Origin: Vibrio injensis
GTDB taxonomy: Bacteria > Pseudomonadota > Gammaproteobacteria > Enterobacterales > Vibrionaceae
Direction of reading: 5' to 3'
NCBI RefSeq assembly: GCF_001895205.1
Contig: NZ_BDJF01000027.1
Location: forward strand, 1 to 64,000
Length of the DNA: 64,000 bases
Made by a program: the position numbers and the translations under genes. Positions 27,102 through 36,316 of the stretch are shown piece after piece. Position 1 is the stretch's first letter. Each line of letters opens with the position of its first letter. The notes below the pieces were generated by a model. That model saw only the letters and a program-made list of their open reading frames with translations. It searched no databases and was not told where the DNA came from.

Positions 27102-27677
27102 TTATCCTTTTTGGTTGGTGGGAAGAGAGAGCGGGATACGGTACAAGTATTCCGTGTCATGCTCGCCATCAAAGTGGCGAGTCTCATCGAGAAAAGTAGA
27201 CACTTCACCGCGTTCGCCATGTGCTCGATCCAGCTTTTTAAATAATTTCCAAGAGCCTTGATTATCACGAGTAATGGTCGTTTCTAACACTCTGATATCG
27301 CTCAATTCATCACGAGTCAGCAGCTCATTCAGCATATGGAAAGCCAGACCCATACCTCGCGCAGTGGGACTCACTGCGACTTGCCAAATGAATAACTCAT
27401 TCGGCTTATCCGGCTTGCGATAGGCTGAAATAAAACCGACCAATTCCTGATCGCGCTCAGCAATCACACAAGTGTTTTGAAAGTGGGTAGATTGTAAGAA
27501 GTTACAGTAAGCAGAGTTTTCATCCAGCGGAGCACACTGTGCTATCAGATCATGAACTCGCTTACCATCCGTTCGGTGTGGGACCCGAAAAGTCCACTCA
27601 TCCTGAGTGTTTTGCATAATTTCTGGGTATGCAACCCAAGGCGATGCTGTCATCATAGTTTGATACATATTATCCAT
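27102..27677 (-). CDS. ectA: L-2,4-diaminobutyrate N-γ-acetyltransferase
   Basis: The GNAT acetyltransferase has the family motif ending VAVSPTARGMGLAFHML (acetyl-CoA pyrophosphate loop). It acetylates diaminobutyrate. The frame is open to 27731. I place the start at 27677 (MDNMYQTMMTASPW, 191 residues), with AGAG about six bases upstream; an ATG inside this run would give a shorter protein close to the usual 170-185 residues. It is the first gene of the operon, so the osmotic-stress promoter lies in the AT-rich 27678-27942. The exact start is uncertain. Confidence 0.93.
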   Translation of the reverse strand: MDNMYQTMMTASPWVAYPEIMQNTQDEWTFRVPHRTDGKRVHDLIAQCAPLDENSAYCNFLQSTHFQNTCVIAERDQELVGFISAYRKPDKPNELFIWQVAVSPTARGMGLAFHMLNELLTRDELSDIRVLETTITRDNQGSWKLFKKLDRAHGERGEVSTFLDETRHFDGEHDTEYLYRIPLSLPTNQKG

Positions 27678-27942
27678 TAGAACTCTAAACAAGTTTCTTT
27701 TATAAACTAACAGTCTCAGCGACTTTTTCAAGCTTAAAATTTACCAAAAAAGTACAACAACCCATTAAGACAATGATAAATATACATAAAAAATAAGAGT
27801 AAAAATAAAGCCATCACAACAAAAAGGTTAGATGTGTAACAATAATGACAGTTTTATGAAGATAGAATGAAGGGGCATATGAGGATGAAACTGGGAGAAG
27901 ATCACTCAGGCGAATACTCAATATCGCCTGAGGATCATTCAC
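27678..27942. promoter_or_regulatory. AT-rich upstream region of ectABC-ask
   Basis: The 265 bp between ectA and phhB are strongly AT-rich near the ectA start. They should hold the ect promoter. In Vibrio, CosR and compatible-solute signals are reported to control ect genes; I could not locate a specific operator. A nine-bp stem (27905-27913 with 27924-27932) just after the phhB stop may end phhAB transcription. Confidence 0.5.
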
Positions 27943-28275
27943 TTAACGAGGCAGTTTGTCACAGCGTGCAGCACAAATAAAATCGTTATTGTGCAGTCCA
28001 TGAATGGCATGGGTCCACCAAGTTAATGTCGTTTTACCCCACTCGACTGTGATTTTAGGATGATGATGCATCGCTTCAGCAAGGTTTGCTACCTGATCAG
28101 AAAACGCCCAAGCCTGCTTGAAATTTTTAAACCGATAGACTTTTTCTAACTGCGGAACACCGTCTCGATGCACCAGTGCCCATCCATCAAGTTCACTCAG
28201 TAATGTCTGCTGCTGATCTTGAGTTAAAGCAGTTGCGTTGCTATCACAGGCTTCACAACGTAATTCATCCAACAT
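27943..28275 (-). CDS. phhB: Pterin-4α-carbinolamine dehydratase
   Basis: The 110-residue protein carries the dehydratase active-site run EAMHHHPKITVEW. It recycles the tetrahydropterin cofactor used by the phenylalanine hydroxylase encoded next to it. Its start lies 11 bp inside the end of phhA, so the pair is translationally coupled. Length and motif fit PhhB/DCoH fully. Confidence 0.95.
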   Translation of the reverse strand: MLDELRCEACDSNATALTQDQQQTLLSELDGWALVHRDGVPQLEKVYRFKNFKQAWAFSDQVANLAEAMHHHPKITVEWGKTTLTWWTHAIHGLHNNDFICAARCDKLPR

Positions 28276-29059
28276 AGTTTTCTTCCTTTACAGTAAATGG
28301 CGCGGGTAGTAAGCCTAGTGCCATGGCTTGTTCAACATAATGCATTAAATCTAATTGACTGAGTGAGTAAAGCTCACCTATCTCTTCCAATACATAATAA
28401 ACTGGCTGAATATGATCGATTCGATACGGGGTGCGCAGTATTTGCAACAAATCAAATCGTCGATGTTGCGAGTCTGGTTGATCTAGCGCGCAGCGTGTTT
28501 CTGCAGGAGAAGAGAGAATACCGCCGCCATAAATTTTGACGTTCCCCTGCTCTTTGACTAAGCCAAACTCAACCGTGAACCAATACAAACGAGCTAAATA
28601 AGCCCGTGCTTTAGGAGAAGCACTCTTACCTAATTGACCATATCGATGAGTAAATGCCGCAAAATCAGGGTGCGTTAACATGGCACAGTGACCATAAATT
28701 TCATGGAAAAAATCGGGCTCTTGTAAATAATCAAACTCTTGTCGAGAACGTAAAAACGTTGCCGCAGGAAATTTTTTATCGGCCAATAACGCAAAAAAAT
28801 GATCAAAGCTGATTAAGGCGGGAACGGGGGCAATTTGCCAGCCGGTTTCTCGATCTAAAGTATGATTGAGATCAGATAGCCGTGGCACTCTATCCGCTGA
28901 CAGTGCCAGTAAATCCAAGCCATCTAAATAGGGCTGGCAAGCGGTCTCACCGACAATCGACTGCTGACGAGCGACAAGATCGTGCCAGACACTATGCTCC
29001 TCTTCACTCCAGTCGATCTCACCGTGTTGATTGAGTGATTTAGCAACATAACAACTCAT
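28265..29059 (-). CDS. phhA: Phenylalanine 4-hydroxylase
   Basis: The 264-residue bacterial monomeric hydroxylase has the iron ligands H119 and H124 (FFHEIYGHC) and E164 (WFTVEFGL). It converts phenylalanine to tyrosine with tetrahydropterin and oxygen. With phhB it forms one operon, divergent from acetoacetyl-CoA synthetase. Tyrosine breakdown yields acetoacetate, which that synthetase would activate, so the divergent pair looks like one catabolic module, although the homogentisate genes are not in the window. Confidence 0.96.
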   Translation of the reverse strand: MSCYVAKSLNQHGEIDWSEEEHSVWHDLVARQQSIVGETACQPYLDGLDLLALSADRVPRLSDLNHTLDRETGWQIAPVPALISFDHFFALLADKKFPAATFLRSRQEFDYLQEPDFFHEIYGHCAMLTHPDFAAFTHRYGQLGKSASPKARAYLARLYWFTVEFGLVKEQGNVKIYGGGILSSPAETRCALDQPDSQHRRFDLLQILRTPYRIDHIQPVYYVLEEIGELYSLSQLDLMHYVEQAMALGLLPAPFTVKEENYVG

Positions 29060-29150
29060 GACGGAATCTCCGTAACACTATTATTACATTTAGCGTATTC
29101 ACGGTTGCTTCAATCTGCCATTCATGATCAAGGATTGCTCCCGCCCTTTG

Positions 29151-29168
29151 CGTAACATTTTATTTACA
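29151..29168. promoter_or_regulatory. Candidate TyrR/PhhR box between phhA and acetoacetyl-CoA synthetase
   Basis: CGTAAC-N6-TTTACA matches the TyrR consensus TGTAAA-N6-TTTACA at 10 of 12 positions, with an exact right half. It lies between the divergent phhA (starts 29059) and the synthetase (29302). phhA is controlled by the TyrR homologue PhhR in Pseudomonas, so the site is functionally reasonable. It is a prediction only. Confidence 0.4.
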
Positions 29169-29301
29169 ACCATCGCTTGTATTTAGCCTCATTAAGCATG
29201 CCTGAGTACGTAATTTTGCTTGTTTATCAATCTTCTTTTTTGACTTTACAGCAATTTATACAACACTTTGGGTATCTAATATTTGCTAACTTGAGAAAGA
29301 C

Positions 29302-31284
29302 ATGTCTCACTTTGACCCGATTTGGACGCCCAGCCAACAACGTATTCATGCTTCTGAGCTGTACCAATTCATGCAATATCTTCATCAACAAGGCTATACG
29401 ATGACTCACTATGATGAGTTGCATCAATGGTCGATTGAATATCCCGAATTGTTTTGGAGTGAGGTCTGGCAATATTGTGATGTGATTGGCTTACGAGGCA
29501 CGTTATTATCAACTCAAGGTGAAGCTCGTTGGCCACCATTTATGCCCAGTCGAGATACAACTTGGTTTCCACACGCTGAGCTTAATTACGCAGAAAATTT
29601 ACTCGCCTATGCCTACCAACAACCGGAAAATATTGCTATTTGGTTTAGTAATGAGCGCGGCCAAAGTCGCCATTTAACGTGGCAACAGCTCTCTGATCAA
29701 GTCTGCATTATTCAGCAGTGGTTGATACAAAATGGTATCGGTCGAGGCGATGTAGTTGCAGCGTATCTACCGTATATCCCAGAAGCGATCGTGGCTATGC
29801 TCGCGACCACCAGTTTAGGGGCAATCTGGACATCAACTTCCCCAGATTTTGGGGTTAACAGCGTGGTTGAGCGTTTTGCACAAGTGGAGCCTAAAATTCT
29901 ATTTTGCTGCGATGGGTATACCTTTTCAGGTAAAACGCACCAGATGCATGAACAAAACTCCCAAGTAGTGACTCGATTACCGACGCTCAATAATGTCTGC
30001 CAAATTGATTATCTGCAAAAGCGCGCCTATAACCCAAGCATCAATGAACACTTTTCCCATTGGGCATCCATTCTCGCTAGCTATACACCAAAAGGATTAA
30101 CCTACCAACGCGTAGCATTTAATGACCCTTTGTTTATTCTTTACTCTTCAGGCACGACTGGACAGCCTAAGTGCATTATTCATTCTGTCGGAGGAACCCT
30201 ACTGAATCATCTGAAGGAGCACCAACTGCACTGTGATATCCAAGCTAACGATCGGGTGTTTTACTACACAACCTGTGGCTGGATGATGTGGAATTGGCAC
30301 GTATCAGCGCTGGCAAGTGGAGCGACTTTAATTATTTTTGATGGTAGCCCAATCTATCCAAACCCCAATGTTCTCTGGCTTTTGGCTGAGCAATCAAAAA
30401 CAACGCTGTTTGGCACTTCTGCTATTTATCTAGAATCATTACAAAAATCGGGATTTTCGCCCAATCAACATCATCACCTCGCAGATCTTAAAACAATCTG
30501 CTCTACTGGCTCAGTGCTCTATCCTCATCAGTTTGATTATGTTTATCAACATATTAAGTCAGATGTACATCTCGCTTCGATTTCTGGAGGCACTGATATT
30601 TGTGGCTGTTTTGTCTTGGGTAATCCACTCTCACCCGTCTATCGGGGAGAATGCCAAGTTGCGGGGTTAGGCATGGACGTAGCGGCGTTTAACTCGCGGG
30701 GCGAAGCGGTCATGCAACAGCGCGGAGAGTTAGTCTGTCGCAACAGTTTCCCTAATCAACCGATTGGCTTTTGGAATGATAGCGGCGAGCGCTACCACAA
30801 TGCTTACTGGGCGAAGTATCCGAATACTTGGCACCATGGTGACGATGTCATGCGCTCAGAACAAGGCGGATTTATCTTCTATGGCCGAAGTGATACGACA
30901 CTCAATCCTGGCGGAGTACGCATAGGTACTGCAGAGATTTACCAAGCACTTAAATCGATTACCGAGATAGCGGATGCGGTCGCCGTCGGCCAAAAGCAGC
31001 AAGGCGATGAAATTATTGTTCTTTTTGTTGAGTTGTCACAAGGTGCTTCGCTCAACGATCAACTGATCGAGACCATTAAACAACAATTGCGCACCCAATG
31101 TTCACCAAGACATGTACCGAAGAAAATCTACCCGATTTCTAAAGTACCGAGAACGCGATCCGGTAAATTGGTCGAGTTAGCGGTTAAGCAAATACTTAAT
31201 GGGCAAACGGTCGACAATCGTCATGCTATTGATCATCCTGAAGTGCTTGATGAGGTGGCGAGTTACGTCAACGCGACCACCTAA
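29302..31284 (+). CDS. Acetoacetyl-CoA synthetase
   Basis: The 660-residue adenylate-forming enzyme has the AMP-binding motif LYSSGTTGQPKCIIHS and the acetoacetyl-CoA synthetase signature around CGWMMWNWHVSALA. The C-terminal catalytic Lys lies in PRTRSGKLVE. It activates acetoacetate to acetoacetyl-CoA for use in lipid or polyhydroxybutyrate metabolism. An N-terminal ACAS cap (first 90 residues) and length fit this family rather than acetyl-CoA synthetase. It is divergent from phhAB. Confidence 0.94.
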   Translation: MSHFDPIWTPSQQRIHASELYQFMQYLHQQGYTMTHYDELHQWSIEYPELFWSEVWQYCDVIGLRGTLLSTQGEARWPPFMPSRDTTWFPHAELNYAENLLAYAYQQPENIAIWFSNERGQSRHLTWQQLSDQVCIIQQWLIQNGIGRGDVVAAYLPYIPEAIVAMLATTSLGAIWTSTSPDFGVNSVVERFAQVEPKILFCCDGYTFSGKTHQMHEQNSQVVTRLPTLNNVCQIDYLQKRAYNPSINEHFSHWASILASYTPKGLTYQRVAFNDPLFILYSSGTTGQPKCIIHSVGGTLLNHLKEHQLHCDIQANDRVFYYTTCGWMMWNWHVSALASGATLIIFDGSPIYPNPNVLWLLAEQSKTTLFGTSAIYLESLQKSGFSPNQHHHLADLKTICSTGSVLYPHQFDYVYQHIKSDVHLASISGGTDICGCFVLGNPLSPVYRGECQVAGLGMDVAAFNSRGEAVMQQRGELVCRNSFPNQPIGFWNDSGERYHNAYWAKYPNTWHHGDDVMRSEQGGFIFYGRSDTTLNPGGVRIGTAEIYQALKSITEIADAVAVGQKQQGDEIIVLFVELSQGASLNDQLIETIKQQLRTQCSPRHVPKKIYPISKVPRTRSGKLVELAVKQILNGQTVDNRHAIDHPEVLDEVASYVNATT

Positions 31285-31342
31285 TCAACCAACGCCGCAC
31301 TCTACTCACATCGTTGGAGAGACTCAAACCAGACGTGTGCGG

Positions 31343-31924
31343 TTATTTACGTCCTAGTGCAAAAAAGGCGGCTTGTGGTCCATCCGGGGTATCAATAACA
31401 AACGCTTGTGCAACCTCAATAGTCGTAAAGCCGGCTTGGGTAAAAGCTTGTCTGACGTTGAGTTCATGTAGATGGTGAGCAACCAACGCATTGTCTGCTA
31501 ACCAATCCCACTGAATAAACAAACCACCTTCGTCTAGTAACGAGTAAATAATATCGACCACTTGTGGAAAGTCATCAACATAAGCACACACGGAAGCGGC
31601 GACGACAAGATCAAACTGCTTTCGAAAAGCTGGATGTTGAGCCACTAAGCCGCGCGTTAAACTATCAACCACAGGCTCAACATTAGGCAGATCTTTTTTA
31701 TCGAGCTCCTCAATCATCGATTCTGAGCAATCCAATGCGACGATATTTTTCGCCAGAGGAGACATCATCTGACTTAAGAAACCCGTTCCACAGCCATAAT
31801 CAAGAATATGCTTGCCATCCAAGGACGTTAAGGTTTTCAGCTGCTGAAATACCTGCTGAACAAACAGCGTGTTTGTTGTATTGTTTTCCCAATCTTTCGC
31901 GAGATTATCCCAGTCGTATACCAT
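31343..31924 (-). CDS. Class I SAM-dependent methyltransferase
   Basis: The 193-residue protein has SAM motif I in HILDYGCGTGFLSQM, then VALDCSESMIEEL (motif II), as in class I methyltransferases. The start at 31924 is preferred because GGAG lies six bases upstream; ATG at 31927 is also possible, and the frame runs to 31966. The substrate is unknown; a small-molecule or quinone-type target is likely. It lies between the synthetase and a divergent LysR regulator, with no conserved partner. Confidence 0.85.
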   Translation of the reverse strand: MVYDWDNLAKDWENNTTNTLFVQQVFQQLKTLTSLDGKHILDYGCGTGFLSQMMSPLAKNIVALDCSESMIEELDKKDLPNVEPVVDSLTRGLVAQHPAFRKQFDLVVAASVCAYVDDFPQVVDIIYSLLDEGGLFIQWDWLADNALVAHHLHELNVRQAFTQAGFTTIEVAQAFVIDTPDGPQAAFFALGRK

Positions 31925-32117
31925 CATGGTCTCCGTATTACGTCTTGTATTCTGGTAATATGCCAAGATTAAACCAAAATAGAGTCAACTTCATAGCGTT
32001 AGCGAACAATCTTGGTTAAGAAAATACAATATTCATCGTAATGCTGAGAAAATCGACAATGAAAGTGGAAGTGATCAGCCTTGATTAACCTCGCTCCCGT
32101 TTAATAATGGAACCCTC

Positions 32118-32996
32118 ATGAACCTATCACAAATAGAAGCATTTTGTGCTATCGCCGATGCCGGCTCAGTTTCCGAGGCGGCTCGCCAACTGGAATGTAA
32201 CCGAACCAAACTGAGTATGGCGGTAAAAGCGCTGGAAAATGAACTTAAGGTTGAGCTATTCGTTCGCAGTGGTAATCAAGTCACATTATCGGAAGCAGGC
32301 AAGGCTATCTACAAAGACTGCCAAAGCTTATTAATTACAGCGACCAGAATTAAACGCACCTGCTCACAAGTGTGTGATGAATTTGCCGCTGAAATGTGGA
32401 TTGCCCGGGATGACTCTCTGCCTGATGTGTTATGGCAAGATTTGGCTCATTCGTTGAATAAATTATTTCCTAATACATCCTTTAACATCGTCTTAGCTTC
32501 GAGTGGTGATCTAGCCAGCTTAGTGGCAACCGAGCAAGTGGACTTTGCGTTTGGTGTCGATTACGAGCGATTGGATGATCCTCGTATCAGTTATCAGCCA
32601 CTTGGAAAAATCCGCATGATGTCGGTCTGTAGCGTCAGTCATCCTTTAACCAAACTCAAACGAGTTTCCGATGAAGACTTACGTAAATCTATGCAAGCGG
32701 TGATGGTCTACTTAAATGATCAAGATAACTCCAATCTTGAACCCTTTTCTCGTCGTTATATTGGCTTCTCAAGTTTTGAATATATGCTGGCGACCATATT
32801 GACCGAAAGTGCTTGGGGTGTGCTACCTGAGCCATTAATTCGTCATCATCTGCGCGAACAACGTTTAACCGTTATTCGCCATACCTACGGCTTAACTCAA
32901 GAAGATTATTGCATGTATACCATCCCCGGCGGTGCTGAAAATCCAGCCATGCTTTGGCTAGCCGATAAGCTAAGTGACTACCTATTTGACTTTTAA
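32118..32996 (+). CDS. LysR-family transcriptional regulator
   Basis: The 292-residue protein has the LysR winged helix-turn-helix at the N-terminus (AIADAGSVSEAARQLECNRT) and a periplasmic-binding-type effector domain in the remaining 200 residues. It is divergent from the methyltransferase gene and separated from the next gene by 177 bp. The target and ligand cannot be told; the neighbouring methyltransferase is the most likely target. Confidence 0.9.
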   Translation: MNLSQIEAFCAIADAGSVSEAARQLECNRTKLSMAVKALENELKVELFVRSGNQVTLSEAGKAIYKDCQSLLITATRIKRTCSQVCDEFAAEMWIARDDSLPDVLWQDLAHSLNKLFPNTSFNIVLASSGDLASLVATEQVDFAFGVDYERLDDPRISYQPLGKIRMMSVCSVSHPLTKLKRVSDEDLRKSMQAVMVYLNDQDNSNLEPFSRRYIGFSSFEYMLATILTESAWGVLPEPLIRHHLREQRLTVIRHTYGLTQEDYCMYTIPGGAENPAMLWLADKLSDYLFDF

Positions 32997-33173
32997 ATAA
33001 CCAATGGCAGTCAGAGTCAATTTTATTGACAGCAGAAAGACACCATAACTCATTGTTTTAAAATTAGTTTTCACTTTAATCATGTTTTTTATTTAGATCT
33101 GTAAGTAAATTGCCATTGTAATGGGCCGATTTTAAGCCAAAATACGTTTAGTTTTTAAATCGGTAGATGTTTT

Positions 33174-34073
33174 ATGTGTGCTCAAACAAGTTTAAATGAA
33201 AATCGTGTCTTAACCTTCTCCGCCCTTATCGCATCAGTATTTGCCCTTGGCGGATTAGTGGTTGGTTTACTTGTAGGGTCATTAGTTATTGTCTTTGATG
33301 GAGTCTACTCTCTCATCAGTTTACTGCTAACATTATTGTCGCTGGTCGCTTCACGTTATATACGTAAGCCGTCTGATGCGCAGTTCCCTTTTGGTCGTGC
33401 GCTATTTGAACCTGCGGTTATTGTTATCAAAGGCAGCGTGATCTTACTACTCGTCACCTACTCACTCTATTCTGCGATCGGTGCTTTAGTCACTGGCGGT
33501 AGAGAAGTCGATGCTTCGATTGCGACCCTTTTTGGTACAATCAACGTTATCGGCTGTGGCTTAGCATGGTGGTATATGGCAAAACTTAGCAAACGCCACG
33601 CTTCAGGCCTGATTGGTGCAGAGGTAAAACAATGGCAAATGGATACACTGCTCAGCCTTGCAGTAACCATCGGCTTTATTGTGGCACTGGGTGTGACTTT
33701 TACTCCCTTCGCTCACTATGCGGTCTATGCTGACCCACTGATGATGCTTGCTATGTCGTTTTATTTTTTAAAAGTACCTTTCGGGATGGTGAGAAATGCA
33801 TTACGCGAAATATTCCTCATGTCACCGAGTAAAGATATTTGTAAGCGCGTTGATCAAAGTATTATCGATGCCTGTAAAGAATCAGAACAAGATATTGAAT
33901 TAACCGGAGTGACCAAAGTCGGTCCAGAATTATGGGTAGATGTGGATATCTATCCTGAAGACAACAGTGATGTAATTTTAGTCGATGATATCGAACAAAC
34001 CAGAAAAACTATCGCTAAGCGTTTATCTGGGTTACCTCTGAAACTACAAATTAACGTCAATATCGCTCGTTAA
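33174..34073 (+). CDS. Cation diffusion facilitator (CDF) family metal transporter
   Basis: The 299-residue protein has five or six hydrophobic segments and the CDF core, with DGVYSLISLLLTLLSL in transmembrane helix 2 and the sequence PFGRALFEPAVIVIKGSV in the following stretch. A cytoplasmic C-terminal domain follows from about residue 210. CDF proteins export divalent cations such as zinc, iron or cobalt in exchange for protons. The metal ligands differ from the usual HxxxD/DxxxD sets, so the substrate is uncertain. Confidence 0.8.
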   Translation: MCAQTSLNENRVLTFSALIASVFALGGLVVGLLVGSLVIVFDGVYSLISLLLTLLSLVASRYIRKPSDAQFPFGRALFEPAVIVIKGSVILLLVTYSLYSAIGALVTGGREVDASIATLFGTINVIGCGLAWWYMAKLSKRHASGLIGAEVKQWQMDTLLSLAVTIGFIVALGVTFTPFAHYAVYADPLMMLAMSFYFLKVPFGMVRNALREIFLMSPSKDICKRVDQSIIDACKESEQDIELTGVTKVGPELWVDVDIYPEDNSDVILVDDIEQTRKTIAKRLSGLPLKLQINVNIAR

Positions 34074-34092
34074 TCACTGTTTACCCTAACCG

Positions 34093-34125
34093 ATAAACCC
34101 GCCATTTACGGCGGGTTTATTTTTA
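34093..34125. terminator. Bidirectional terminator between the CDF gene and yddG
   Basis: An 11-bp stem (34093-34103 with 34110-34120) is followed by five T on the plus strand. It lies 19 bp after the CDF stop, and the convergent yddG gene ends at 34123, so its last codon overlaps the T run. Confidence 0.85.
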
Positions 34126-35028
34126 GGTGGTAGCTTCAATCAGTTTAGGTTTATCACGCGTTAACCACCAACAAAGTAATGAACCTAACGTCACCATTGC
34201 AACCCCTTGCCAAAAGCTGGTATCGAGTATCACACCAAGAATTAACGATGAAAAAAGCGTCGATATTACAGGGGTAAAATAAGAGAGTGTGGCTAATAAC
34301 AACATATTGCCACGCAAAATAGCGATATTCCATAATGCATAACCACTGCCCATCACCACACCAGTCAGTATGACATTAAAGGTGGCGATTGGGCTAAAGC
34401 TCAGTGGCCCTTCTTGGCTTAGCGCGTACTTTATCCATAGCACTATCGCTGTAGCAATAAAAAACAGAGCGATAGCATTTTGACCTTTTGCAATTAATTT
34501 CGTCACATTGCAATAGATTGCCCAAATCACCGCCCCCATAAAGGCCAACCCATAGGTCAAAGGATTACTGGAAATATTATTTACCACATGAGTGATAGAG
34601 AATCCGGTGTCTCCAGTTAAGGTCCAAACAACGCCAGTAAAGGCCAGACCAACACTCGGATAAAGCCAAACGCTGACTGTTTTTTTACTTAAGATAACCG
34701 CTAGTACTACCGTGATCGCTGGCCATAAGTAATTAATCACCGCCATCTCTAAAGCCTGATGACGGCTATTGGCCATACCTATCGCTAATGCCAAGCAGAT
34801 TTCGTAGCTGACAAATAACCCTCCTCCAATCAATAGATAGCGAAGAGAAAAATGTTGCCGTTTAGGGACACCAAGCACGACGATTAAAAAGAGAGCGGCA
34901 ATAGTATAGAGTAAAGCTGCACCACCAATCGGTCCGAAAGATTCAGCCACAGTGCGCATTAAACCAATCATTGCTCCCCACAATAAAATGGCAGCAATCC
35001 CACATCCTGTATATTTAAAATGGCTCAT
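34123..35028 (-). CDS. yddG: YddG-like aromatic amino acid exporter (DMT superfamily)
   Basis: The 301-residue protein shows ten hydrophobic segments in the EamA repeat arrangement of the drug/metabolite superfamily. It starts MSHFKYTGCGIAAILLWGAMIG, as in YddG. E. coli YddG exports phenylalanine, tyrosine and tryptophan. Location near the phhAB catabolic genes is in keeping with aromatic amino acid handling, but the genes are not in one operon. Confidence 0.82.
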   Translation of the reverse strand: MSHFKYTGCGIAAILLWGAMIGLMRTVAESFGPIGGAALLYTIAALFLIVVLGVPKRQHFSLRYLLIGGGLFVSYEICLALAIGMANSRHQALEMAVINYLWPAITVVLAVILSKKTVSVWLYPSVGLAFTGVVWTLTGDTGFSITHVVNNISSNPLTYGLAFMGAVIWAIYCNVTKLIAKGQNAIALFFIATAIVLWIKYALSQEGPLSFSPIATFNVILTGVVMGSGYALWNIAILRGNMLLLATLSYFTPVISTLFSSLILGVILDTSFWQGVAMVTLGSLLCWWLTRDKPKLIEATT

Positions 35029-35053
35029 GCCTGTTCCCTTTTCTGCTCATTAG

Positions 35054-35458
35054 TTAAGCATTAATGACTTCCCAACTGTGGGTGAGCTCAATACTTTCAC
35101 CGAGCATTAAACAAACTGAGCAGTATTTATTGAGTGAATCTGCCACCACTTGTTCAACAATTTCTGACGATACCTTATTCCCTTCAATCGTAAAATGCAG
35201 ATTAATATGAGTAAAAAGACGCGGAGCCGTTTCTCGACGCTCAGTGATCAACGATACACGACATCCCGTTACCGCTTGCTGAGCTTGCTTTAAGCCATTA
35301 ACCACATCCACTGAGCTACATCCCCCAGCGGCCATCAACATCATTTCCATCGGGCTGGGCGCAGAGGAGCCTGCATTACCATCCATCACGATAGAGTGTC
35401 CTGATGGTGATTGACCAATAAATCTTAATCCATCAATCCATTGTACTTCTGCTTGCAT
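35054..35458 (-). CDS. OsmC/Ohr-family peroxidase-like protein
   Basis: The 134-residue protein has the two conserved cysteines C47 (in AAGGCSSVDVV) and C113/C116 (KYCSVCLML) of OsmC proteins. It resembles the YhfA subgroup by length. These proteins reduce organic hydroperoxides. It lies 25 bp from yddG in the same direction, so the two may be one transcript. Confidence 0.85.
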   Translation of the reverse strand: MQAEVQWIDGLRFIGQSPSGHSIVMDGNAGSSAPSPMEMMLMAAGGCSSVDVVNGLKQAQQAVTGCRVSLITERRETAPRLFTHINLHFTIEGNKVSSEIVEQVVADSLNKYCSVCLMLGESIELTHSWEVINA

Positions 35459-35596
35459 CGAATAACTCCTATCTTTAGCCTACATTGGCCTTGCAAAGTG
35501 AATATTATCTTTAAGATAAACGGGGCTTCATCGTGACGAACCGATGACCATCACAGCAATATATCTAAGCCAATAAAAAAAGCCAGTGAGTAATAT

Positions 35597-35633
35597 AAAA
35601 GAAAACCCCACTAAGCTTACGCCTAGTGGGGTT
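35597..35633 (-). terminator. Terminator of the Csr RNA
   Basis: A 10-bp stem (35624-35633 with 35604-35613) is followed on the minus strand by TTTTCTTTT. The stem is perfectly paired. The plus strand has no T run, so termination is specific to the RNA. Confidence 0.9.
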
Positions 35634-35944
35634 CAGTTCTTACTCGCAGCAATCCGGCTACTAATCAAGTGCTCCCTGCATCAATTCCTTGATAGTCTGC
35701 TATATCCATTAGCACATTCCGTTTCATCGCCATCCTAGCGGTGTCCCTTGCTCTATCATCCTGATAGACGTGCCTTATTCCTTTAAGATGTCCATTAACC
35801 ATCCGTGATAACCATCCTAGTTATTCGCGTCCTGCTAATGTCCTTCGCTTTCCTTGCCGATGTTTCATCCTGAATCATCGAATCTTCTTCCTGAAGATGA
35901 CCTATCCTTGGGTCTTTCCTGTTCCGTGTCGGCTTCCTGCTGAC
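35597..35944 (-). ncRNA. csrB: CsrB-family small RNA sequestering CsrA
   Basis: The minus-strand segment of about 348 nt carries 21 GGA motifs within about 300 nt, many in AGGA or CAGGA context in short hairpin loops. This is the defining feature of CsrB/CsrC/CsrD RNAs, which bind CsrA and free its targets. A promoter with -35 TTGCTG (35978-35973), 16-bp spacer and -10 TATTCT (35956-35951) predicts transcription from about 35944. The 5' end folds GTCAGC-AGGAA-GCCGAC, a hairpin with GGA in its loop, like E. coli CsrB. A strong terminator ends it at 35633-35597. No protein frame fits the segment. Vibrio cholerae has three such RNAs; which one this is cannot be told. Confidence 0.93.
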
Positions 35945-36103
35945 AAATTCAGAATACGACAACCTGGTTTTTCAGCAAGGCCGTTGATTGACACTGCTAT
36001 TAAAAATAGTAGCCTATCATATAGATAAACAAATAAAAACAATAGGTTAAGAACAAAATCACCATTTAAGCCATGATAAGAAACGCATATATCGCACATT
36101 GAT

Positions 36104-36121
36104 TGTAAGAGATCTCTCACA
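36104..36121. promoter_or_regulatory. VarA/UvrY/GacA box upstream of the Csr RNA
   Basis: TGTAAG-N6-CTCACA matches the GacA/UvrY upstream activating sequence TGTAAG-N6-CTTACA at 11 of 12 bases. It is centred about 168 bp before the predicted start of the Csr RNA, the distance typical of GacA sites at rsm genes. Control by the VarS/VarA two-component system is therefore inferred. Confidence 0.85.
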
Positions 36122-36316
36122 AAGCCTATCGCTAAATATCCCATTCTGGTTTTGAGAAGGGTTACGCAAAGCGAGAGGTTTGTCTCACTCTAGTAACAAG
36201 GGGACTGAATCGATCAACGTTTATCTAGCGTCTAGGCAGCAAAATTTATCTAGACTAAGCTCAATAAAATCACGATCATAAGCAATAAATAACGTTACGT
36301 TAAGGAAACCAATATT

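Noticed and set aside
35902..36144. 80-residue frame on the minus strand
   Set aside because: It overlaps the promoter and 5' end of the Csr RNA and has no family match; the region is explained by the RNA and its UvrY/GacA box.
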